From NCBI GenBank assembly GCA_038049695.1, contig CP142454.1, forward strand, positions 16,996,501-17,060,500: a stretch of DNA of 64,000 bases, given 5' to 3'. The notes beneath the pieces are model-generated. The model ran no database searches. It was not told where the DNA came from and saw nothing but the letters and a program-made list of their open reading frames with translations. The translations under genes and the position numbers were made by a program. Below are positions 35,101 to 47,044 of this stretch, piece after piece (position 1 is the first letter of the stretch; each line of letters begins with the position of its first letter). The stretch is from Cinnamomum chago. Lineage: Eukaryota; Streptophyta; Magnoliopsida; Laurales; Lauraceae.

Positions 35101-38100
35101 ATTCCCAGTTTTTAGCTCTATAACGTGCTAATTCAGTAATTCTAACTAATGTTTTACAAAATTGACCCTTCAGCCTAATTTGGCACTCATTGATCGCATG
35201 ACACTTTGCTGGCTTGTATCCACTTACCCTGCCTTGTATTGATTCAATGAGTTATATCTAAATCAAACCCTCCGTTTTGTTCAACAATAACTCTTACATG
35301 ATCAAATCTATCACATTGGTGGTAGTTTGATTTTAAATTTTGATATTTCAACTTTTCTACTTTTTGATCCACTAAACTTGTATTTCAACATTCCTTCTTT
35401 TATCTACTAATTTATTAACCTATTTTTCTCCAACAACTTTCTCCAAAGTTTCAATTTATGAGTGCCTTATCATCTGTGAGCATTGAGCAATGTAGACCTC
35501 AAATCTCGATCTTGAATATTGCTGTAAAGTAGTCCATAATAAAAAAGAACAAAAATAGGTGTTCAAACTAGACACTTTGGCCCAAACCAACTTCAACAGG
35601 GAACTGAGACATGGCCACACAGGCTGTTCTCAAATGCTCGTAACTACCCCCTTATTCATGTCTTTTATAATATTAATTTCAACATATCCTTTAGGGGATG
35701 CCTTTTTCCTTCAAAGTCCGCCAAATTAAGTACCTTGGTATCTTGTCTAATGCTTTTTCTAAATCAATTAAGACCTTGTATAAACTTTTCTATTCTCCCT
35801 AAAGTCCTCCATGAGTTTTCTTAGAAAGAAAATGGTGTTATAGTGGACCTGCCTAGCATAAATCCTAAATGTTTCTTTAAAATATTAGATTCTTGTTGTA
35901 GGTGTTGCAATATTATTCTCTCCTGGAGCTTCATTGTATCACTCATAAATTTAATATCTATAGTTGGCGTATTCCTGAAATGAGTGTAAGCAGAGATGAG
36001 AATGTTGAGATGGCTGTGGTAAAACTAGGAAGGATAGAATCAGAACAATGTGAACTACCCCCTTTGTTTTGGTAATAATATTTTACATTCTAAAAAATCG
36101 CTTCATTATCTATTATAGGAAACAAATGATTTTTTTATAAGGTCACATTGTTATCAATTAAAAATATATTATTTATTCTATGCATTAATTTATACCATTG
36201 GTGCAATGTTTGTGCTTATGTTTTTTGCTCAATTTGGGTTATGATGATAAGGCTTACTCCCATTTGGTTTTTCTTGTAAACCTGATCTCAGATAGTCAGA
36301 TTTGTATATTCCTCAATGCCCTTTCATGTCTATTTTGATGTTCATCATTTGTACTTTCTTCTTGCAATTTTTGTGCCGATGTAGTAAGAGATTATATTGA
36401 AGAAGCCATATGATTTTTTCATGATAGGTAATTCTTTTGGTCAAGAAGAAGATGCTAAGGAGCCATCTTTCTCTAAAGATTCCGATGGGAAGAATGCAGA
36501 TGTGAAGTGCTTGCCTGTTTCAAGAGATAATGCGGAAAACTCTCAACTGCCCAAAATCTATAAACAAGGAATTGCTCAACCAATAATCTATAATGAAGAA
36601 ACCCAGCAGCAGAAACAGCATAACCCTTCACAGAATTGTAAACTTCCGGTTCAGGACAATATACCTCCAAAACGATATGACCATATAGATATTCCTGCTA
36701 TTCTAGCTGATAAGAGCAAAGATCAAAGGATTATTGAGAGTGGTCAAGTAGTATCGACAAGATTGGATAGCAATTTGGCTCTTGAAGTAGATGATTTTGA
36801 CATTCCATGGAGTGATCTTGTTCTTAAGGAGCGAATAGGAGCAGGTATTTTTATTTTTATTTTTTTAACTTAAGCATTGTTGAACATAGACAAACTTGCT
36901 ATTTAGGAAAACTTTACTGCTTCCTGCTCAGGCATATGCTTACGAGTTCTATCTCAAGACTTTATTCAGATCATGCACTTGCACTGATTCTGTTTTCAGG
37001 TTCTTTTGGAACTGTTCATCGTGCTGACTGGCATGGATCGGTAAGACTAAACTTGTTTAAATTTTGCTGTTCATTGCTCAAAATTTAGTGATTCTATCTC
37101 TTGACAGAAGTGTTTATGGCTATCAACTATGCCTCTGTTTTTGTGGATGGCAATTGCAAATCTTATATTGGTGTTTTTTTTTTTTTTAAACAATATATAT
37201 TGGTTTATGTTTAGTGCTATAAGTTACTTGACCAACTGGAACTCTGTCAGACAAGCGTTGACTTGTAGAAGTGGATCACCCACTCCATACTAATTCATTA
37301 AACTCATATCTCATGGCAATAGGCTTTTCTCTTGCAGTGACACCAAAGAGTGCATTGTTTTTGGTTATTTTTAGTATCTTGTTTATTAATGTGTCTGTTA
37401 AAGTATTAATTCCCATTCATTATTATTGTTATTTTAAATGGTGACTGAATTCTTTGCTTGAAAAGACTTTACAGAATAGGAGATATATACTGTGAACTCA
37501 AAAGGCCCCAAAAAAACTTGGGGAGAGCAACCAAAACCAAAAAAACTTTACAGTATTAATTCCCATTCATTATTAAATATGTTTTGGGGGGATATACCTA
37601 ATATTTAGTGCTATAAGTTACTTGACCAACTGGAGCTCTGTCAGACAAGCTTTGACTTGTAGAAGTGGATCACCCACATCATACTAATTCATTAAACTCA
37701 TATCTCATGGTAATAGTCTTTTCTCTTGCTGTGTCACCAAAGAGTGCGTTATTTTTTGTTATTTTAGTACCTTGTTTATTAATATGACTGTTAAAGTATT
37801 AATTCCATTCATTATTAAATATGGTTTGGGGTGGATATACCTAATACTTTTGGGTTCGTTGGAGTGTTCTTAGTACATGCTTAACAAAAAATATCAAATG
37901 CCTGGTTGGTAAGGTTCAGGGATGATGTCAAACTAGTGTGTAGCACAATTGTATGTGTTGAGAAATAGTTATGGGCCGTTTGCCTTTTACCCATGCAATA
38001 TGAAATTGGGGTTTACATATGTAAACTCTGCATATTTGAAATTTACATATGTAAAATTAATATATGTGAAAAGTATTATGAAATTTGTTTAGAAGCACCA

Positions 38101-41100
38101 TGTGAAAGGACCATTTTCATGAGTAAATATTAAACAGTTTGGATTTACTCATGTAAAATTTTCATTTATCTTAGAATCTGTGAATCATGAAACTAAATGT
38201 TTGGGGATTAACAGGTCAATAAAATTTTTGAATGGTTTGGATTAAAAAAGGCCCACTGGAGTTGCAAAAAGTAGAAAATGATGTTGGTGTTTGATACAGC
38301 AACCTGTTGCAGGCGGAATTTGTACTGGCACTATTCTAACCATGAAGGTGTGAAGAGTTTCATATGAAAATGGTCTCATTTGCACTATTTTCACACCTCA
38401 TTTACACGTGATGAGTAAATGAGTGCAAACAAGTGTGCGTATGCATAAATGTTACACATGTGTGACATTTACATATGTAAATGGGTGTAAATAAAAGACC
38501 CCTAAGTTTCAGCTTGATAAGAAGTGTATTGCATTGCCAAATTACAAGAGCCAATAGCACAGTTTGAAGGTGGTTTTTGTTGCAACCACAAGATTGCTGG
38601 TCCAAGCTACCAATCAAACAAACTTGATTACAAATCTTAAATAACTTGGGTCCTCAAACATGATCAAAATACTTTTTTTGCTTCATAAATCATAATTTGT
38701 ATTCTTTTGCTTCTTGCTCAAAAAGGAAAAAAAAAAAAGAATTTCTGCCACCTAGAAATAATCAGACGAATATAAAATTAAGGGAAATCCTTTTTTCTTA
38801 GGTTTTGTTTGTTTATTTATATTTCAACTGAAATTCGATCTGTTTCTGTTAAGTTGATATAGAATAGGACAAGTCTTAAGAAGTTAATAGAACATTTGTC
38901 TGCCACAGCACAAAGTGATGCATTGAGATAAAACTTTCACGGCTAAGCATAACTTGGTTCTGGCTCATTCACTTGTGCCCCTGAGCTAAGCCTCAAAGCA
39001 TCAGGCGGTGCTATGTTGTTGGCTGTAACTTGGGTTAAACATGAACAATATCTCTAGACTGACGTCTTTCTCATATGAAACTGTATTCTGACTTTTGGAT
39101 ACCCCCTATTAACACATAATGGACCTTGATCTTTACTCTCTCTTTCGTTCATTTTTTTCTCTCTTATCAATTTTTTCTTGGGGTTAGATCCCTATTTTTA
39201 TAGTCCATTCTCTCCATTAATGATTCCTGTCATCTTATAGTTAAGAGGTTAATTTAGATGAAATATTGACACTCATTTTTCATTGCTCTTGTGCAACGAA
39301 CTTAATTAACAGGAAGTTGCTGTAAAGATTCTCATGGAGCAAGATTTCCATGCAGAGCGCTTTAAGGAATTTTTGAGAGAGGTATGTCCTCTCCAGGACA
39401 AATTAGCTGGCATGCGTCATGGAATAATCAGCTGACAAATTGCTGTATTTTTTTTTATAAAAGTAAATTTTATTTCAAAGATCTTTCTTCTTTATTATGT
39501 TTTAGGAAAAGTTAACTTCTCATGGGATAATCAGCTGTATCCTCAATGAGCTTTTCTGTTCGAAGCTGTTCAATTTGTGATTACATGCCTTTTTCTACCC
39601 TTGCAACTCATATTCTCTGTTGCATTTTTTTTTTATTCCTTTTTTTCCTCTTATGTTTCAACTTCTATGCTGATGTCTATCTGGATATCTTATGTGTGGT
39701 TCCACCCAACAATTTTCTAGCGAGTCGAGGTAGTCTTTGCGGGGCCCACTAAGAACCACCAGGAATCATCGTGTGGTGTGGGATGGGAAGTTATCGTCAT
39801 GAATGATGTTTTGTGAAAAAATCATCTGTATTAGACTATGATAGCCAACAGTAAGGGAAAGAACTGACAGTATGATAGCCAACAGTAAGGGAAAGAACTG
39901 ACAGTATGAACTTTGGGGAATTAATCCAATGCCTATCAGGCACAAATTTTGGAGAGTGCCAATACATGGGATTAGGCCGACTGTTACGGTGTTTGATTGA
40001 ACAAAGTTGAGTCCCACAAAAGACAGCACATGCTGTTAGCTCTTACTGTATTTTTTTATTTCCAGCGGATACCAGGCGAAGTATTCAATGCTTAGCCATA
40101 TGGGATTATATGGTCAGATTTTGGTAAGCAGTCCACTAAGCCGGGGACTATCTATCAATATTCCACACTGTTGATCGGGGGGGCACACCGTGGATAGCCA
40201 TATTCACACCGTGGATAGCCATATTCAAGAAAAAGGAGAAGCGGGAGTGTTGTTTGGTGTTTCAGGGGTGCAGAATTCCAACAGTTGGCTGATTGGGTTG
40301 TTCAGTTAGAATATTTGTTCCATACTTCCATTGGCTATTCTTGGAGAGTCTCACTAAATGAACTCTCTGGACACTGAAAGATCAGTCCCTTATGTGAAGC
40401 ATGCTTGGCCTGATTCCCCTGTATATTTTCTTTTGCGCTCATTGTGTGATATTTCTTTCACATTCATTTAGGTGAAAATCTGATATTGCAGAGAGGAGAT
40501 GCTGCTACTGTTCCTTTTTTTTTTTTTTTTTTTAATTTCTTTTCTTTCCTTTTTTGGGTTCAATTTTCAATTGACAGCAATTTTCTTTGTTAGGTTGCAA
40601 TAATGAAACGAATGCGGCATCCAAACATTGTTCTTTTTATGGGTGCAGTAACTCGGCCCCCAAACCTGTCAATTGTTACAGAATATTTATCAAGGTTTCC
40701 TTATTTTTCATTTTATGTTTGATTTCTTTTGTTTGTTTTTCACATGGAACAAGAATTATATTGGAAAAATACTTAAGATAATTGACTTTGAATTGTAGAG
40801 GCAGCTTATACAGGCTTTTGCATAGACCTGGTGCCAGAGAAGCATTGGATGAGAGGCGCCGGTTAAATATGGCTTATGATGTGGTATCACATAGGACTCT
40901 TGTTTTTATTTATTTATTTATTTTTTAGTGGTGACCTGGCTTGAACCAAACCTCAAGGTTGCTGTACTGAGCACCTTCACTGTGCCACGGGCTGTTTAGT
41001 GTGCATGGTTATGCTGCGGATTTTGCTAATATCACTGCATGTGCAAGACCAGGTTGCTACCAGTACATTCTGTCATCCAAAACACCACCAGTCTAAAATC

Positions 41101-44100
41101 AGACTAATTTCTTTCAATCAATTGTCCACATGTGTACAAATGCATATGTTTTATAGATAGGAAACTAAAAATCACATCGAACAAGAACTTCTTGCCCATT
41201 CGATGAGTGTACCAGCCTTATTTATTTATTTTTTTAGAGCCATGCAAAAGGCTCCAATCATGTGCTGCTTGGTTCTTGCATTTGTGGCAAATGATAGAAC
41301 ATATGCCTTGAGCTAGGTGCACAAGTTGGCAGGTCTGTCTAGGCTCAAAGGGAAGCCGGATCATTTCTTTTTTTATTATTTTGTGCTGATTTTTTTTTAT
41401 GACCTTGTGTTTCTTCACCAGGCTAAAGGAATGAACTATCTTCATAAACGCAATCCTCCTATTGTTCATCGAGATTTGAAGTCTCCAAACCTTTTGGTGG
41501 ACAAAAAGTATACAGTAAAGGTGACTGTTAGAATAGTACTGAGTATTTCAATATAGGACTGTCATCATCTTTTGCTTTGTGGGTTCCACTTTTAATTCAT
41601 TCATTTTAATGGTAACTCCTTTTTTTATTTGGCTTCTAAGATGTCAATTGTCTTTTAAAGCCTCTATTGCTCCCTCCAAGCTCCTTCTGTCTGTCAATTC
41701 TTTGTACAAGAGGTCTTAATGGTCTTTTATCTACTTTTTATCTATGTACATGCCCAACTCTAGCATTCCTTGATTTTTCATTTTGAAAGTTGTGAGGAAG
41801 AATTGAAAGGAAGGAACAACAAGGAAGGGGGAAGAGGTGTTCTTGGCGTGAACCCCAGCCGACTCCCCACAACTTTTTTTTCTTTTCTAATCAGTGATAA
41901 AAATTTAGTATACAAGGATGATTCAGTTTTTATTTTACATGGATACTTCAGTGTTTCTCCGCTTTTACTTTTTTTTTTCCTGTCTCTAACCTGTACTTTA
42001 TCTCTCTTTTTTAATATTTCTTTACTGATAAAAAAAAATGTATGTATTAGCCTTAAAAAGGGGGCAAAAGAGGAAAGACGAGAACAAAGATTAAGTGACT
42101 AACTCTTATCTTAACCATTCATATAATCTCACTTCCATCACCCCCCCTAAAGCTATAGCATAGACATCTATCATGCAAAACTTGGATAAAACACATTGGA
42201 AGTTATTTAGAGAGAGCTTTTGAAAAGATATGTGCAAGTTTGCTAATTTGACAATCTAACAAGGGGCGATGCATGAATGTATTCCTTGAATATCTTCTCT
42301 AGAATTAAATGATAATCTGCATCACTATGCTTGGTTCTCTCATGGAAGACAGGATTGGTGACTATGAATAGATGCTTGGTTGTCACAAAACTTAAGCAAC
42401 CACCGTCTATTTCTTAATCTTCCTAGTGAATGTCTTTTTTTTTTTTTTCAGCCAGATCTGAATAAGTAACTCATGTGAGACCTACCATCCCTTGGCAGTT
42501 GTGTAAGATGCGACACCTTTACCACTAGCGTGACTCTTGTTTCTCTTCCAAGTGACTGGGTTGTTGATAGTGGGAAAAGGACTTATTTATAATTTCATTA
42601 ATACAGGCTGTTTTGATTAAAAATATGTGGGGGTTTTGAATTTTGAAAAATTATATTAATATAAGTATGTTGCAATTGTCGCTCAACCCTTGGAGGTGTA
42701 ACGGTATGAACATCACTTCTCTTCTCCAAGTTTTCGTTGTTTTCTCATACCTTTCCATCTTGGAACTAAAATATCTTTGAATCAAAGGCTTCTACTTGGT
42801 ACTGACACACATTACTTCGAAGGACTTGTTAAAGGGCCTTGTATCGTGGGTGTATACATTGAAATACAACCGAGTGTTAGATATGTGAAGGAAGGTGAGG
42901 AGAAACACTGGGAGAAGGTTGTGCCTTTTGATGAGCATCGATTGTTCTATTTATAAAGTTATTATGCCTTAATCAAGGCTCTAACTATGTAAAGATTACA
43001 AATTAGAATAAACAAAAGAATGGAAAGATTATATCCTATCCTATACATGAATGAGAAATCAGCTACTAAATCACAGCTATACAATCTTGAGTATATCCCA
43101 CGGATGGGAGGCTATACATGGGCCTTACAGGCCTTTGTTGTGCTGGGCTTGTTATCTTCTACACTCCCCCTCAAATTGATGTGGTAAGGTTGAAAACATC
43201 AATTTGCTAGTTAGATCATGATGACGCTGTTTGGAAAGAACTTTGGTGAAGATGTCCGCCAACTGGTTAAACGAAGAAACATGAGGCAGAGTTATCTTCT
43301 CAATAACAATATGTTGACATATGACGTGACAATCAAATCTCAATGTGCTTTGTTTTTTCATGGAAGACCGGGTTATTGGCAATTTTGGTAGCACTGGTAT
43401 TATTCCCATGGAGATGTGTGGAACGACCAACAAGAACACCTAATTCACACAGAAGGCGGCGGAGCCAGATAATTTCAGCATTGGCGGATGACATCGCCCG
43501 ATATTCTGTCTCAGCAGAAGACTTTGAGACAGTGGTTTGTTTCTTGCACTTCCATGAAATCAGAGATTTTCCAAGAAATATACTCCAGCCAGTGGCAAAC
43601 CTCCGAGAGTACGGACAACCAGCCTAATCAGCATCCGCATAAGCTGATAATTGTAGAGAAGTATCAGAAGGGAAGAAGAGACCATGATGAAGAGTTCCTT
43701 TAACATAGCGGAGGATGTGTAATGTAGCAGCAATGTGTGGCTTGTGGGGATTGCTAACAATCTGGCTAACCGTATGAACTGCATGAGAGATATCCGGCCG
43801 AGTCATAGTTAAGTAGAGCAAACTACCAACTATCTGCCGGAAAACAGATTGATTATCCAGGGGAGTGCCATCATCGGAACTAATTTTGGTGTTCAATTCC
43901 ATAGGCGTATCAAAAGTGTGAGCATCATCAAGCCTGGCTGACGTGATCAAGTCTGTCGCATATTTGTGCTGAAGGACCCTAATACTTGATTTGTTACGCA
44001 CAAACTCAAGCCCCATAAAGTAAGTGAGAGGATCAAGATCCTTCATTCTGAAATGGCAAGTAAGGTGGTGTAATGCCGGCAATATCATTTCCACTGATAA

Positions 44101-47006
44101 TCATCAACATAGACTAAGAGGAATGTGTAGCCCTTCGATGTCCATCTCAGGAAGAGGGAACTATCAGAGTGACTGACGAAATCCGGCTTGAAGGATTGCT
44201 GCCGGAACTTATCGAACCAAGCCCTAGGAGCTTGTTTAAGCCCATAAAGAGCTTTCCTCAATTTTCACACATGCTTTGGAGAACAAGCATATCTTGGAGG
44301 AGGTTTTCAATAAACAGTCTCGCTCAAGTCCCCATGTAGAAAAGCATTTTTTACGTCCATTTGCTATAGAGGCCAATTGCGGGCTGCCGCGACACAAAGA
44401 AGAGTACGAACGGTGGTCATTTTTGCAACTGGTGCAAATGTTTCCTCATAGTCAATTCCATATTCCTGCTTATATCCCTGTGCAAACAATCTGGCTTTAT
44501 AGCGATCAAGACTCCCATCAGAGTGTACGTTGACGGAGTATATCCCTTTGCTGCCAATCACAGAGGCTTTATCCGGGGCCGATGCCAATTCCCATGTTTG
44601 GTTTGCTTCAAGAGCAACTAATTCCTCAGTCATAGCATCCTGCCAATAAGCAATCTTTGAGTCCTGTAAATATGAGGTGGGTATAGGAGTACTATCTAAG
44701 GAAGTAAGAAGAGCAGGAAATCCATAGCGGTAGGGGCGACAGAAGGACGACTAGATCGTCGCAGATAAATGGTGCTATCAAAAGAAGTATCATTACTTGA
44801 AGATTTAGGCGGCGCTGGGAGAGGATCGGGAGAGGGAGTCGCCAGAGGAGGGACCTTGCTCTGCCGGAGGGATCTGATTAGTGATAAGATCAGTAGCTAG
44901 AGACCCAATTTCCTTTCCAGCAGTACAAGTTTCATCCAGATCCATTCAGAATCAAGGATTTTGTGCGGCTGTGATGAAAACTATTTAAAGAAAGTGAATA
45001 ATCACAAGATGGATCAAAGCGCCTACCTCTTATCTATGAAAAATGCTGAAAAAATCTCCAAAATGACAAGGAGAGATGGACGACCAAGGCTGGAAGGAAC
45101 TTTGTGGATTTCGAGATGATTGCAGGTGGGCCACTATGATCACAGTGAAGAAACAGCAGGTTATCACCTACGTTTTGCTTCTAACCTCACATGATTGTCT
45201 ATCTTTTACCTGGGTCTCATCTGGACCGTTCTAAGTTAGAACTGGGCGTGGCTACCCATTTTTGAAAATGCCCTGAATGTTAAATTTAAGCTGTTGCTAA
45301 TTCGTGGGGGGTAATAAGTGTTACATGCTTATATTGATTGCGTTGCAATGCTAGGAACGGTCTGGCCGTTCCTGAAAATTGTGCACTTGTGTGATATTGT
45401 TTCTCTTGTTTCTCTGTGTACAAGTGGGGTGTACAGTTAAATGCCAAGTGTTGATATGATGACCTACTGTAAATTGGTCATGCATGGGTTTTGGGATCTG
45501 TGTTATAAAATAAAAAAAAAAGTGGGCCATATGGGATGAATGGCTTGGATGTGTGGTGCAACCCTGGATCCTCGATCGGAAAAATAGACCAATCTCCCAA
45601 TGGATTGATCGAATCTAAAGATAATTCAAACACTAGGGCACACTCAAGACCATAAAACACACCATAACTGAAGAAAACTCAGAATTTTTTTTTATTAATT
45701 GGAATAAGCGTGAACTACAATGAGGTTTGATCATCCTTATATAGAGAAGTAGGATAGACCCCTTAGCAAGCAATACTTTCTAATTAAAAATAGGAAACTA
45801 GCTAATCCTATTAAAAAAATGAATAAAAATTAGAAATAGTCTCTCTAATTGAATGAAAATAGAAATAGGGATAAATTTAGACACCATAGTAGCTCTCGGT
45901 CACAATTGGACCTGTTGGCCAACCCAATGGATCGGGTTGACCTATGGTCAATTAGTTGGCCCAATTGTCTTCATGGGCTTGGTATTGGTCCGTACTCTCC
46001 CCGCTTTGGAAAAACTGGATTCTGGCGAGTTAATAGCTTGATAATATTCATAGAGATCAAGATTCAAGCACTAGTAGTTGGTAGCAGTAAGCCATGTAGC
46101 ATCGGCTAAGAAGCACGGACACGGGACACGGACACGCCGACACGACATTTCTCAAAAAAGTAGGACACGGACACGTCGGGGACACATTAATAATAATAAT
46201 AATATATCTAATAATATACTAAAAGATACTATCATTTTAACTTTGTAATCAATTTAGCAATCAAATAAATAAAAAATCAAGTACCACTGTACCAACTAAC
46301 AAACAAATCAAATTATCAAATAGCAATACAAAATTGAAACATAATTAATAATCATTAAACATGAAATATCCGTAGTTCCATAAAATCCATACAAAGAAAA
46401 AGGGAGAATCATCAATTTCCTTTTACAAATAACCCTCTTTGCTTTTCTTTTTTTAAGGATGGCCCTTTTATTCTATTTTTTTTTTCAATTAAAAAGAGGC
46501 CCAGCGTGTCCGGACGTGTCCCCACCGTGTCCAGAACGTGTCCCCAGCATGTCCGAAATATAAAAAATTAACTGGACACTCTTTTTTGTGTGTCTGACAC
46601 ATGTCGGAGCGTGTCCGTGTCCGACACGTGTCGGACACCGACACTCCGGCCCCGGAGAGGTGTCCGTGCTTCCCAAAGCATCGGAGATTGGACAGTTTTG
46701 CCAACAAACAAGGAATTTATGGAATCTTCCTTGACGAGTAGAAACAAGCTGATTATCGAGAACATCAATGATTCTATCTTAAGGTGGAGCAGCTAGTAAG
46801 GCGATGACTTGTTTTTCAGATTCTTCATTGTCATGCCCACGATTGAGTGTGAGGCCTATGTCATTGAAGGCGATGACTGGTAACCGTTCTAGATGGATAT
46901 ATACCATAACTATATCTCCTTCATAAAACTCTAGGAAACGATGATAGTTGTCTGCATGAGCCTTGTAATTGTCATTGGTAGCGGCGATATGGCGTTGAAC
47001 ATTATC

Positions 47007-47044
<38 letters not shown>

